From Sequoia sempervirens (taxonomy: Eukaryota > Streptophyta > Pinopsida > Cupressales > Cupressaceae): a stretch of 64,000 nucleotides of DNA. The notes under the pieces were generated by a model, which saw nothing but the letters and a program-made list of their open reading frames with translations, was not told the DNA's origin and ran no database searches. Shown here in pieces: positions 12,095-25,449 of the stretch (positions within the stretch are counted from its first letter, which is position 1; the number at the start of each line of letters is the position of its first letter). The position numbers were made by a program, and so were the translations under genes. The stretch spans positions 22,666-86,665 of the forward strand of contig VDFB02115009.1 in the NCBI GenBank assembly GCA_007258455.2, given 5' to 3'.

Positions 12095-12380
12095 TCCATT
12101 AAAAACATTCATTTTTTAATCAAAATCCATTCTAAACTCAATTGTTTCATAAAAATTCAATCAAAAACCCTATTTTGAAAAAAATCCACAAAAAACATTC
12201 ATTTTTTTAATCAAAATCCATTCTAAATTCAAATTTTTTATAAAAATTCAATCAAAAACCCTATTGTGAAAAAAAATCCACAAAAAAATCATTTTTTTAA
12301 TCAAAATCCATTCTAAACTCAATTTTTTCACAAAAATTCAATCAAAAACCCTATTTTAAAAAAAAATCCACAAAAAACCA
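12095..12380. repeat. ~90-bp tandem repeat, 3 copies
   Basis: TCAAAATCCATTCTAAA recurs at 12,120, 12,211 and 12,301 (spacing 91 and 90). Each is followed by TCAATCAAAAACCCTATT and an A-rich run. It lies just upstream of the minus-strand broken gene, in its presumed first intron or promoter region. Confidence 0.9.
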
Positions 12381-12707
12381 TATGAAATTATTCAAATCTA
12401 AATCTAAATTGATCAAATCAAATAAAAATAAAAAAATTACCTTTCCAAATTAGATTTTTCCCAAATTGGATATCCGTTACGCGAAGAAGTAATGCATTGT
12501 GCGCCTACGGGTTCTTCACTATCAAATAACTTCAAAACAACGACTGACTTTTTTTATATAAGTTTTTTTGTAAATTGGATATCCAATTTGAATCGGATAT
12601 CTAAATTGTAAAACTAGGTTTGGTGTTTGGTATGGTGACACTCAAGCCTAAAAAAAGTCATGTTCTTTTCGTGTTTTTCAGTCGATGAAAGACATGTTTT
12701 TTTCCTC
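12381..12707. other. Spacer with repeated GGATATC motifs
   Basis: Three GGATATC sites occur at about 12,468, 12,577 and 12,595; the last two form a local near-palindrome (TTGGATATCCAA). The minus strand reads a short open stretch ending in a GGAAAG|GTAATT donor, possibly the first exon of the broken gene at 10.1-12.0 kb. No start codon could be fixed. Confidence 0.35.
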
Positions 12708-12883
12708 ATTGCCATTTTTTGGCCCACCATGATCCTACACATACCCATGGTTAGAAAAGAAGAATGTGTGTTAAGGGCAAGAAGAATGAAAAAGAAAATG
12801 AGCTAGGTCTAAAAATAAACGAGATTGGAGGAATTACGAGTTTTTTACTGCATGTCTTTTGGAAAAAATAGGGTTTAAAGGCC

Positions 12884-12891
12884 TATAAATA
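12884..12891 (+). promoter_or_regulatory. TATA box candidate in copy A
   Basis: TATAAATA sits inside the near-palindrome GGCCTATAAATAGGCC, followed by a G run and a small hairpin (AAAGGTG...CACCTTT). The same layout is kept in copies B and C. A short reading frame starts about 54 bases downstream. Confidence 0.45.
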
Positions 12892-12944
12892 GGCCTTGGG
12901 GGGGCCAAAGGTGTCATTTTCACCTTTGCATTTGAGAGGAGAAG

Positions 12945-13055
12945 ATGGCGTCAAGCAAAGGAATGATGGTAGTGATTCCTTGGCATTTGCATTGTGTCGA
13001 GCGAGATCAGGAGTACCAACAACCAAAGGATGTAGGAGAGTCAATATTTCTCTAA
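12945..13055 (+). CDS. Short 36-codon reading frame after the TATA box (copy A)
   Basis: ATG follows GAGGAGAAG about 54 bases after the TATA box; the frame encodes 36 residues beginning MASSKGMMVVIPWHLHC and ends TAA. In copy B the same frame (20,233-20,298) is cut short by TAG in place of CAG. In copy C the ATG is AGG and a TGA interrupts. The peptide is not recognised. It could be a first exon, an upstream frame in a non-coding transcript or chance. Its position after a conserved TATA box is the only argument for it. Confidence 0.2.
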   Translation: MASSKGMMVVIPWHLHCVERDQEYQQPKDVGESIFL

Positions 13056-13144
13056 AACTAGGGTTTTTTGGGTAGTTAGGGGGTAATAAATATAGGAAAA
13101 TTAGGCTAGGAATTGGGAAAATACAAAGGTATAGTTTTATGAAA

Positions 13145-13570
13145 TAGTGCTTACATGTGCAATTGCAGCACTTTTGTCATATACAATTGTGCTTGTGCCT
13201 AAAACCACACTTGCAGAGTGAAATGGCGCCCACACTTGATCAATCAATGCTTCTAGGGAATTGTTTTTGCACTCAAGATGACACTTGCGAGCTAGGAAAA
13301 GGTACCAGTAGTGGCTATTTTCATGCTAATGCTAGAACGAAACTTTCATTCTACCATTACGTGCCTCTAGGATGGGTAAGTATGCACTTGTGCCAAAAGT
13401 GACACTCGCATAGGTTAAGTTCATGCTAGCATTGGATAACTTCTCACTTGCACCAAAGTTGTTCTTGTGCTACATAAGTGCATGCTTGTGTGGGTCAAGG
13501 ACATGCTAGCATTGAAGTGGTGCTTAGGAAAGGTAGGGATGTGTTTGTGTTGAAAACAACACTTGTGCTA
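13145..13570. repeat. Degenerate CACTTGTGCC-rich repeat cluster
   Basis: Words such as CACTTGTGCCAAAA, CACTTGCACCAAAG, TTGTGCTA and CATGCTAGCATTG recur many times in imperfect spacing. The cluster is also present in copy B (20,440-20,870) and copy C (44,395-44,790). It resembles an amplified short motif rather than coding sequence. Confidence 0.5.
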
Positions 13571-16500
13571 AACAAAAGCACATTTTTGCAAAAAATATAT
13601 GTGAGGGTTTTGATGAATTAAAAGGGATTTATATTATTTTTTGGGATTGGCATTAGTTGGTAGTATGATCCAAGAGGATTTGGGTACTCTTCAATTGTGT
13701 GAGAGATGACTTCAGGTGATTAACTAGTTATGATACCGGCTTACAGAGTTGGATGGTCCAGGTATGAAGCCTCTCGAAAATGCCCACATGAACAACCTAC
13801 ACACATGAAAATAGTAAAAATTGTTAAAGTTGTTTCAGGGCTTTCCTTAGTCGAACCCCCATTTCGGTGTTTCCACCTCCACAAATAGCCAAAGAGACAA
13901 CAAGATAGAGAAATAGACAATGGACAATATGGAATGACAAGATAGAGAAAGAAAACATGCAAGATATAAATATGCTACTTAAATAAGAACAATAATGCCA
14001 TTATAGAGAGATTGCATTTGTACATGGGTACCTAACATGGCCTAGTAGTAGACACCCATCTTTGCATATTTGCAAAATTTTAATTTTTTCACTTCTCCCT
14101 AATTTGCACCTAAGGGGGTGTTGGTGTGAATAGGGTCTCTCCTGTCTAATTTAACCTGTGTAGTGTGAACAAGGTACTTTATCTAACTAGTTTCTAGTTA
14201 GGACATTTTCATAGATGTTTACATGTTAAGTTTACTTACTAATTTAGGAATATTTCTATAAGTCTTAGTTGTCATGTGATATTATCTTATTTTATCCCCT
14301 ACTTGTTACATTATTAGGTAAAATGGTGTCGTAAACTTGTAATTATAAGAGGATAATATATTTTATTATTGTAAATCAGGACCGTTCATAATTAGGTCTC
14401 AAATTTGAAAATAGATATTTTTATGGCTTGTCTTTCCCTAGAAGGAAACCCTATTTTATGATGGAATTGTACTATAGCTATGCATTGTGATGTATTTTGA
14501 GAGTGATAGTTGTTGTGTTACCTTTGGATCTCTAGCTGGTGATACTCCTATGAGAATCTTGCTTTGCAAGTGTATTGTAATTTTTTGTTATTTTTGAATA
14601 ATATATTAGGTGGCTTTTGGAGTGTGGGGTTTTCCCCCAAAAGATTTTTCTCCATGTAAATCACTATATTGTAGTATGTATAATATTTTTGCTTATTTAT
14701 GTTTAATCTTTGCAACTATTGTAAAGATCTAAAAAAAATTGCATTACCCTCCTCTAAAGAATAGTGTAGGAAGTTGTTCTGCTACCTTAACTTCCTAACA
14801 CATGTATGACATAGGATTAAGACATTTTTCATCATCCTAGCCTTTACTATCTCTCATCCTTGCCTATATAAGAAAGGTATCATTCATACATTTTGTATTA
14901 CAAATTCTCATTGTAGGTACTACACAAATATGTATACCATTGATCAAATCTGATCTAATTAAATTTTCATCCATTGTTACAAATTTATGCTCTTAATTTT
15001 CTCTTTTATAGAAGGTTATTTTGATTTTACCAATGATCTTGGGAGCTTGAGTCCTTAAGTGACTCTAATGGGAATTCACCCCCAGTCTAGGGGGCTTATC
15101 CTTCATTGAAGTAGGGAGTAGCATAGCTTTTCTTGGAACCAAAACACCACCCTGATGCCACATGAGGTGGTACTTTTTTTAAAATACCTAGAAGCACTAA
15201 GGTCATATATGAAGCTAGCACCCAACCCCTAGGGGCTCAATTTTTAGTACTAATTTCCTAATAGGAAAAAAAAATAGAGAGCAATAGCTTTTTGCTATGG
15301 TGTCAAAAAAATTGTAAATGAGATATTGATGGAAATCTAGAACTATAAGAACTTTGCAATGATTTAGGCCATTTTTCTATTTTTTTTTGTTAGTACATTT
15401 TATTTCCTATTGAAGTTAGATGTTAGTTTTCAGCTTTTAAACTCATATATTTGGGCTAGTTCCTCTATTTTTATGATTATTGCAACATTGAAAAGGTCTT
15501 TTAGAGATATTCACCATTATTCATGCAGTTTTCTAGGTTTTTACCTAGTTATATTTTTTTATAGTTTAGTTTTTTCACACTTTGGTTGATTACTTGATGT
15601 AATGTGGGAAAAGTGATCCTAGGGTTTTACTAGAACTAGCCACCTTTCACTACAAAATATTAGAATTTAGATCGGCAAGGGAATAAGATTGACTTTCAAC
15701 CTTGAAGGCGAGTTAACCAACCCTAGATCTGAATTGCTTTCAAGGTTTAAATTTTATTTTTGATGAAAATCCCATGATTTAGCTAAATGAATATGAAAAT
15801 ACACTTTCTTATGCAAATGTAGAGAAAATGGAAACTGAAAGTCAAATCTTGAGACCAGATCTAGAAAGAGTAGAGTATTATACACTTGTGGTTCAAATTT
15901 GTGCTTGATTTTGGGGGACTAAGTCAACTAGGGTGACTATGTCCTTGTTGACCAATTTTAAATCTTTATTCACAATCCTTTGGAGCTTTATTAGAGCCGT
16001 ACTCCTTTCAATGCTCACTACCTGAGCTTTGTTGGATGTTGAGAAAACTAAGTTTTTGTATGCTATCAAGTTGTAGGGTTTGAATGCAACAATGAGCAAA
16101 TGATCTTCAATATTTCTCTAAACTTCTTAAAACTTGTAACTTGCACATTCAAAGAGACGGGAAGGGTTGTACCATATAGGGGCTTGCCTCAGTCAAACCT
16201 TGTGTTACTGTTTTTGCCTCCTCAATGGAAAAGTGGTAAAAGAGAGCTTATCATTTTGATGGATAGAGGCTAAATGAAAAATGAATGATGAATCAACAAT
16301 GAACTGTAACTCACCACCCAAATATAATTTTTTGTGAAGGAATGAATTCATGCATGTCACCTCAAGGCTTGATTGTAAATTGGCTTGAATTCTTGGAAGA
16401 CCTACAAAGGTTAGATCTCACAAACAAAATGATAACATGAACATGACCAAACTCATAAAATTTGACATGATGCTTCAATGTTGAAATGCTAGAATAGATC

Positions 16501-18075
16501 TTCTCTTGAATTCTCTTGACTTCATAATAATTTCTTGATAATGATATTGCTTCCAAAATTTCCTCTTATATTTGAAATGATAAAATGACTAGGTATTTAT
16601 AGGCATTTAATCTAATTTCCCAAAAATTAAATCCCAATTTCTGACATTAGACATTTGAAATTCAAATAAAAAATTATTTTCCTTAACATATTAAAATTTG
16701 GAGACAAAATAGGGGAACCAAGTCGCCTAGGGTGACTTAGACTTGGCCCTACCTTGTGAGATGTTCGGTGTCGAGAGAAAAATATTAAAAGTTTTCTTTG
16801 GTTTTGCAAATGGGTTTTCTTGATCAATTTCCAAATAGGTTATGAAACACATAATTTAGGACATTACATGAATAGATAGGCCCAATCACTTAAGGGGGAG
16901 AAAATCATAGTGTTATATTATGATGGGTGATCATTTACAACACTACATTTAGCCCCCACTTTAGTGAGAGTGTGAACTTATGCTCAAACTCACACTAAAG
17001 TAGAAAATGTGTCAAGAGGGGTATGATTGTCTGAATGTTAAAGAGACAAGATGATAATGAATCTAGGGGAAGTGTGTAAGCCCCAGGATTCAAGATCAAT
17101 GGAAAAACAACATAAGGACAAAGGAACACACATGTGAAGTGAAATGAAATATGGAAAACATGAAGTATACACGATGGAGACACATAACATAATGGAATGC
17201 AAATATGATGTCAACATAATGAAAACATGATGCAAACACGATGCAAACACATAACATACAATAATCACAAAACAAAAATGTAAGGTTATTACTAAAAGAA
17301 TTTAAGTTGGCAAGGTAAAGAGATGATGGTCTTAAATTTGTCTCAAATACACAACATCATCCATTCTATGTGTTGTTAAAAAAAATGATGCTCTCAAAAG
17401 GATGTAAGATCACTCACGAGGTACATGGATCTACTAGCTAGCAAGCTACGTTATGTTAGGTGTCCATACAATATGATCAAGGCTATCCTATTGCATTGTG
17501 CTAAGACACCCATGAAACACATGGCTCCACTGGCAAGAAGATTGTGTTATGTTAGGTGGCCGTGTTAAAAAGGGTTCTCAAGTTCATGAACCAACAAGAT
17601 GCATTATGCCAAAGCCATGGAATTATCTTGCAAAATATCACATTTTAACATCCAAGGGGACAAACAAAAAACACCTTAGGAGGTGAATAAAATTTAACAT
17701 CCAAGGGGACAAACAAAAAATGTCCAAGGGTACAAAAGACATACAACTCAAGGGGTGCATAAAATTTAACATCGAAGTGGACGAAAAAATACTTAATTTC
17801 ATTGGGGATGAATTGATAACCACACCTCAAGGGGCATTATAAATAACAACACCACCAAGGGGGTATGTCAATAAGTCAAATCTCACAAGATGAAATGGAA
17901 TGGATATGAATAATATTTTCCCCCCCTTAAAATTTCAGCATAATTACTATGTTGATATTTTAAGGAGAAAAATAATGAACACCTTGAAAACTAGTTATCC
18001 TTGACCCCCAAGTGTAGATACAAGGAAAACTATGCAAGAGACTATTGTGTTGCTGCCATGAAAAATATGGTTGCA

Positions 18076-21000
18076 CTTCATACATGATACATCTATTATT
18101 TTATTTATTTAAAAGCTAATAATATTTTATTTTATTTATATTTTGAAAAAATACTTATAAGACACTATAAAAATTATTTTATTATAGAAAAACACTTTAT
18201 TAGCATTTTTTATGATTTCTTTAATTATTACTTTTACTATTTTATATTTTCTTTTGTGTCTACATATATCTAAAATTTTAGATACTGTTTTATTTGTATT
18301 TAAATTTGAATAAATTGTTTATTACATATTTTTATTTCTTTTATACATCTACCATTTTTTTTAGTAAAGTACACAACTATTTAGTATAAATTACTTATTA
18401 TAAGTAAATGAAAATAACCTTGCATGCCAATATTTGTAGAGTTATTAAACTTTTCTATATAGGTCATATGTTTTATTTTTTATTATTTTTAGTAAGACAC
18501 TCATACCATTACATTCCACTTCATTGTCAAATTAGGTTTTAACTATTTAGTGGAAAAAAATATTTTATAAAAAAAAAAATTGGAATCAAAATAAAAGAGC
18601 ACTATTCATCATAAAAAATTAATCTTAATTGTTTTGAATAAAAATTAAATTAAATAATCTTACTCACAATAATTTTTATTTTTATTTGTTATAACTTTCA
18701 AATTGTGATAAGGGTATGTGCACGACCATCATGGAAAAAACATGCCCTTAAGTGGCAAAAAATAAAAATCACAGTTAGACAACTTGACATAAAAATTTGA
18801 ATAAGTTATCTATATTATTTTAAAAATATGTAAGAATAGAATCTATAGAAAATTGAATGTAGTTTCTAAACTATTATGTTTATTTTTTTAAAAGAACTAT
18901 TTGGTGAAAATTTTAAATTTCAATGCAGTAGTACTTAAATTTCAGAAAAAAATAAAGTAGGTGTCTGGACCACCCTAACCACAATAAAATGATAATATTT
19001 TTTTATAAGATTTTATATATAAGTAGAGGACTCATGTGCCAATGTGATGCATATTTTTTTGTAATTGTTTTCCATGTAAATAATTAATTATGAATTTTTT
19101 ATTACAACTTTTAAAAAATATAAAAAACTCATATGTCTGACCACCTTAACTTGGTCAAAACTTCATGAAATTCAATTTTTCTTTTTATAATCCTATATTA
19201 TGTGAAGCATAGAATGTGACTTTGGATTCAAAAAAATGTGATACCATTTGAAAGCTATAGATGTTTTTCACCTATCAATCAGACTTTAGTCATAATTTGA
19301 ATAGAAAATGAATAATAATTACTTATTAAATTCAAAGTAAAGCATAATTTATATTGGTGGAAAGCTGAGAATCTCCTTTAAAAACCCTTTTCATTTCATC
19401 AATTTTGGGCAAAAAAAATGTCGTCAACCGCATACCCATCATATTGCCACTTTTTGGCCCATCATGATCCTGCACATACCCATAAAAAAATGAGTGAAAT
19501 TAATTTACAAAAAAATTTAGTCACCAGAAATTTACTCTATTTAAATTACATTATATTCCATGATCCAATAGTTTTATCCTATTTTATCACCAAAATTGGC
19601 ATTTGACTATTAAACTATAATTTAAAAAATTGAAAAATGGGATAACATTACAAACACAAATTAAACTTCTACACACTAGTCATAATAAGCATGGACCAAA
19701 GACGCTCATAAATTTAAGAAACAAACTATACAAACAACCATACCAAAATCAAAACAAACACAAAGGAAATTTCAACCTACAATTTCTTTTCTTTTTATAT
19801 TGAATCAAAGAAAATAATATTCCAAGGAAAAGGCAATCAATAGGTTGCCAGGAAAAAAAAAAAGGAAAAAACATTACAAAAGTCCATTAAAACTTAGAAA
19901 AACATAAAATAAAACATAATCAAATTTTAAACTTTATCATATATTGTTTGGAACATAGAATAGGTGATCTCCCCTTGAGAGATCAATCAAGAAAAATTAA
20001 AAAAATGATTTTTGGGTTGGATCTTGAAAAAGACATGTTTACAAAAGAAGAATGTGTGTTAAGGGAAAGAAGAATGAAAAAGAAAATGTGCTAGGTCTAA
20101 AAATATACAAGATTGGAGGAATTACGGTTTTTTTACTGCATGTCTTTTGGAAAAAATAGGGTTTAGAGGCCTATAAATAGGCCTTGGGGGGGCCAAAGGT
20201 GTCATTTTCACCTTTGCATTTGAGAGGTGAAGATGACATCAAGCAAAGGAATGATGGTAGTGATTCCTTGGCATTTACATTGTGTCGAGCGAGATTAGGA
20301 GTACCAACAACCAAAGGATGTAGGAGAGTCAATATTTGTCTATACCTAGGGTTTTTTGGGTAATTTGGGGGTAATAAATATAGGTAAATTAGGCTAGGAA
20401 TTAGGAAAAGACAAAGGTATAGTTTTATGAAATAGTGCTTAGACGTGCAATTGTAGCACGTTTGTCATATAGAATTGTGCTTGCGCCTAAATCCACACTT
20501 GCAAAGTGAAATGATTCCCACACTTGATTAATCAATGCTTCCAGGGAATCGTGTTTGCACTCAAGATGACACTTGCGAGCTAGAAAAAGGTGCCAGTAGT
20601 GGCTATTGTCATGCTTATGCCAAAACGACACTTTCATTCTACAATTATGTGCCTCTAGGATGGGTAAGTATGCACTTGTGCCAAAAGTGACACTTGCATA
20701 GGTTAGGTTCATGCTAGCATTGGATAACTTCTCACTTGCACCAAAGTTGTTCTTGTGCTACATAAGTGCATGATTGTGTGGTTCAAGGACATGCTAGCAT
20801 TGAAGTGGTGCTTAGGAAAGTTAGGGATGTGTTTGTGTTGAAAACAACACTTGTGCTAGACAAAAGCGCATTTTTGGAAAAAATATAAGTATGTGAGGGT
20901 TTTGATGAATTAAAAGGGATTTATATTATTTTTTGGGATTGACATTAGTTGGTGGTATGATCCAAGAGAATTTGGGTACTCTTTGGTTGTGTGAGAGGTG

Positions 21001-24000
21001 ACTTCAGGTGATGAACTAGTTATGATACCAGCTTATAGAGTCAGATGGTCTAGGTATGAAGCCTCTCGAAAATCCCCACATGAACAATCTACTCACATGA
21101 AAATAGTAAAAATTGTTAGAGTTGTTTCATGGCTTTCCTTAGTTGAACCCCCATTTTTGTGTTTCTACCTCCACAAACAACCAAAGAGACAACAAGATAG
21201 AGAAATAGACAATGGACAATATGGAATGACAAGATAGAGAAAGAAAACATGCAAGATATCAATATGCTACTTAACTAAGAACATAATGCCAATAAAAGTA
21301 GAGTGTTTCCCTCCCTCCAACAAGCTTGGGAAGCCGAGAAAGAGTGCAATGCTTTAAGAGACATTAAGACAAATATGTAGAGCCATGAACATGCATGAAA
21401 CTTGAACAAAAATGGTGTAGAAGTGTAGGAGAGCGAGAATGCAAGAGCGAAAAGTGTAGAATGAGAGAATGAATGAATTAGAGGGAAGGAGGCAAGTTTG
21501 AATGAAGAATTTCATGCAAGAGGGTCATTTGTAGGTCACTTAAATATAGAGGCATTACACTTTGTGGGTGGTGGAAGTTTAATGTCCAAATGGCCACATG
21601 ATTAGGAATATTGTCAAGACGTTTCTGTGGTGCATAGATGTCTTCACAATGTGAAAGTTTCCTTGACAAAAATTCCTTCAATGATCGAAAGCAACAAGGT
21701 CAAGGACAAAAATGAAGGCGAGAAAGAAGGGGATTCATATTATCGTCTTTATTAGGCCAAAGTGAAGGTTATGTAATGTGAAATTGCATTGGAGGTGCAA
21801 TTTTATGACATTATAGAGAGATTACATCTATACATGGGTACCTAACATGGCCTAGTAGTAGACACCCATCTTTGCATCTTTGCAAAATTTTAATTTTTTT
21901 CCTTCTCCCTAATTTGTGCCTAAGGGGGTGTTGGTGTGAATAGGGTTTCTCCTGTCTAATTTAACCTTTGTAGTGTGAACAAGGTACTTTATGTAACTAG
22001 TTTCTAGTTAGGACCTTTTCATAGATGTTTACATGTTAAGTTTACTTACTAAGTTATGAATCTTTCTATAAGTCTTAGTTGTTATGTGATATCATCTTAT
22101 TTTATCCCCTACTTCTTACATTATTAGGTAGAATGGTGTCACAAACTTGTAATTATAAGAGGATAATATATTTGAATATTGTAAATCAAGATCATTCATA
22201 ATTAGGTCTCAAATCTGAAAATAGATATTTTGTTGGCTTGTCTTTCCCTAGAAGGAAACCCTATTTTATGATGGAATTGTACTATATCTATGCATTGTGA
22301 TATATTTTGAGAGTGATAGTTGTTGTGTTACCTTTGGATCTCTAGCTGGTGATACTCCTATGAGAATCTTGCTTTGCAAGTGTATTGTAATTTTTTGTTA
22401 TTTTTGAATAATATATTAGGCGGCTTTTGGAGTGTGGGGTTTTCCCCCAAAAGGTTTTTCTCCATGTAAATCACTATATTGTAGTATGTGTAATATTTGT
22501 GTTTATTTATTTTTAATTTTTGCAACTATTGGAAAGATCTAAAAAAATTGCATTACCCTCCTCTAAAGAATAGTGTAGGAAGTTGTTATGCTACCTTAAC
22601 TTCCTTACAAATGTATGACATAGGATTAAGACATTTTCCATCATCCTATCCTTTACTATCTCTCATCCTTGACTATATAAGAAAGGTCTCATTCATACAT
22701 TTTGTATTACAAATTATCATTGCAGGTACTGCACAAATATGTATACCATTGATCAAATCTGATCTAATTAAATTTTCATCCATTGTTACAAATTTATGCT
22801 CTTAATTTTCTCTTTTATAGAAGGTTATTTTTATTTTACCAATGATTATTGCAACATTGAAAAGGTCTTTTAGAGATATTCACCATTATTCATGTGCTTT
22901 TCTAGGTTTTTACCTAGTTATATTTTTTTATAGTTTAGTTTTTTCACACTTTGGTTGATTACTTGATGTAATGTGGGAAACATGATCTTGGGGTTTTACT
23001 AGGACTAGCCACCTTTCACTAAAAAATATTAGAATTCAGATTGGCAAGGGAATAAGATTGACTTTCAACCTTGAATGCGAGTTAACCAACCCTAGATTTG
23101 AATTGCTTTCGAGGTTTAAATTTTTTTTTTTTTATCAAAATCCAATGATTTAGCTAAATTAATATGAAAATACACTTTTCTTATGCAAATGTAGAGAAAA
23201 TGGAAACTGAAAGTCAAATCCTGAGACCAAATCTAGAAAGAGTAGAGTATTGTGCACTTGTGGTTCAAATTTGTTCTTGATTTTGGGGGACTAAGTCACC
23301 TAGGGTGAAATTGTCCTTGTTGACCAATTTTAGATCTTTATTCACAATCCTTTGGAGCTTTATTAAAGCCTTATACCTTTCAATGCTCACTACCTGATCT
23401 TTGTTGGATGTTGAGAAAACTAAGTTTTTGTATGCTATTAAGTTGTAGGGTTTGAATGCAACAATGAGTAAATGATCTTCAATATCCCTCTAAACTTCTT
23501 AAAACTTGTAACTTGCACATTCAAAGAGACGGGAAGGGTTGTGCCATATAGGGGCTTGCCTCAATCAAACCTTGTGTTACTGTTTTTGCCTCCTCAATGG
23601 AAAAGTGGTAAAAGAGAGCTTATCATTTTGAGGGATAGAGGCTAAATGAAAAATGAATGATGAATCAACAATGAACTGTAACTCACCACCCAAATCTGAT
23701 TTTCCTTGAAGGAATGAATTCATGCATGTCACCTCAAGGTTTGATTGTAAATTGGCTTGAATTCTTGGAAGACCTACAAAGGTTAGATCTCACAAACAAA
23801 ATGATAACATGAACATGACCAAACTCACATAAAACTTGACATGATGCTTCAATGTTGAAATGCTAGAATAGATCTTCTCTTGAATTCTCTTGACTTCATA
23901 ATAATTTCTTGATAATGATATTGCTTCCTAAATTTCCTCTTATATTTGAAATGATAAAATGACTAGGTATTTATAGGCATTTAATCTAATTTCCCAAAAA

Positions 24001-25415
24001 TTAAATCCCAATTTCTGACATTAGACATTTGAAATTCAAATAAAAAATTATTCTCCTTAACGTATTAAAATTTGGAGAAAAAATAGGGGAACCAAGTCGC
24101 CTAGGGTGACTTAAACCTGGCCCTACCTTGTGAGATGTAAGGTGTCGAGAGAAAAATATTAAAAAATTTCTTTGGTTTTGCAGATGGGTTTTCTTGATCA
24201 ATGTCCAAATAGGTTAAGGAATGCATAATTTAGGACATTAGATGCATAGATAGGTCCAATCAATTAAGGGGGGGAAAATCATAGTGTTAAATTATCATGG
24301 GTGATCATTTACAACACTACATTTATCCCCCACTTTAGTGAGAGTGTGGACTTATGCTCAAACTCACACTAAAGTAGAAAATGTGTCAAGAGGGGTATGA
24401 TCATCTGAATGTTGAAGAGACAAGATGATAATGAATCTAGGGGAAGTATGTAAGCCCCAGGATTCAAGATCAATGGAAAAACAACATAAGGACAAAGGAA
24501 CACACATGTGAAGTGAAATGAGATATGGAAAACATGAAGTATACACGATGGAGACACATAACATAATGGAATGCAAATATGATTTCAACATAATGAAAAC
24601 ATGATGCAAACACAATGCAAACACATAACATACAATAATCACAAAACAAAAATGTAAGGTTATTACTAAAAGGATTTAAGTTGGCAAGGTAAAGAGACGA
24701 TGGTCTTAAATTTGTCTCAAATACCCAACATAATCCATTCTATGTATTGTTAAACAAAAGGATGTAAGATCACTCACAAGCTACATGGATCTACTAGCTA
24801 GCAAGCTACGTTATGCTAGGTGTCCATACAATATGATCAAGGCTATCCAATTGCATTATGCTAAGACACCCATGAAACACATGGCTCCACTGGAAAGAAG
24901 ATTGTGTTATGCTAGGTGGCCATGTTAAAAAGGGTTCTCAAGTTCATGAACCAACAAGATGCATTATGCCAAAGCCATGGAATTATCTTGCAAAATATCA
25001 GATTTTAACATCCAAGGTGACAAACAAAAAACACCTTAGAAGGTGAATAAAATGTTATGTCCAAGGGTACAAAAGACATACACCTCAAGGGGTGCATAAA
25101 ATTTAACATCGAAGTGGACGAAAAAATGCTTAATGTCATTGGGGATGAATTGATAACCACACCTCAAGGGGCATTATAAATAACACCACCACCAAGGGGG
25201 TATGTCAATAGGTCAAATCTCACAAGATGAAATGGAATGGATAGGAATAATATATTCCCCCCCTTAAAATTTCAGCATAATCACTATGTTGATATTTTAA
25301 GGAGAAAAATAATGAACACCTTGAAAACTAGTTATCCTTGCCCCCCAAGTGTAGATACAAGGAAAACCATGCAAGAGACTATTGTGTTGCTGCCATGAAA
25401 AATATGGTTGCACTT
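18076..25415. repeat. Long repeat unit, copy B (most complete)
   Basis: It starts with ~1.95 kb of AT-rich DNA (18,076-20,030) matched in copy C (41,566-43,020). The part from 20,037 on matches copy A. It keeps the 21,291-21,810 block that A lost and that C also has. It lacks the ~445 bp that A has at 15,031-15,475; at the join (22,845-22,855) a single ATGAT replaces the two ATGAT copies flanking that block in A. The unit is about 7.3 kb. No transposon protein was recognised. A TATA box lies at 20,172-20,179. Confidence 0.85.
20172..20179 (+). promoter_or_regulatory. TATA box candidate in copy B
   Basis: TATAAATA within GGCCTATAAATAGGCC, the same context as in copy A. Confidence 0.45.
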
Positions 25416-25449
25416 AAAATTTTACCACCATGAATGGAAATGAGCAAAC

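Larger units (their letters stand above)
12708..18077. repeat. Long repeat unit, copy A
   Basis: Copy A aligns almost base for base with copy B (20,037-25,415) and in part with copy C (43,034-45,990 joined to 58,841-59,360). It contains no recognisable transposon protein. Differences from B: a ~519-bp loss at 14,000, where B has 21,291-21,810, and an extra ~445 bp at 15,031-15,475. Its right end runs directly into the AT-rich start of copy B at GCACTTCATACATGATACATC, so A and B are in tandem. Open frames on the minus strand near 16.4-17.3 kb have counterparts in B, but I see no family signature. A non-autonomous retroelement or other high-copy repeat is the likeliest identity. Confidence 0.85.

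Noticed and set aside
15031..15475. A transposon insertion in copy A with 5-bp ATGAT target duplication
   Set aside because: The block has neither terminal inverted repeats nor TG...CA ends; short-repeat deletion in B is simpler.
17038..17268. Minus-strand frame rich in Cys/Ile/Leu, also present in copy B (24,364-24,642)
   Set aside because: Its presence in B follows from the duplication. No domain, start context or splice sites support it.
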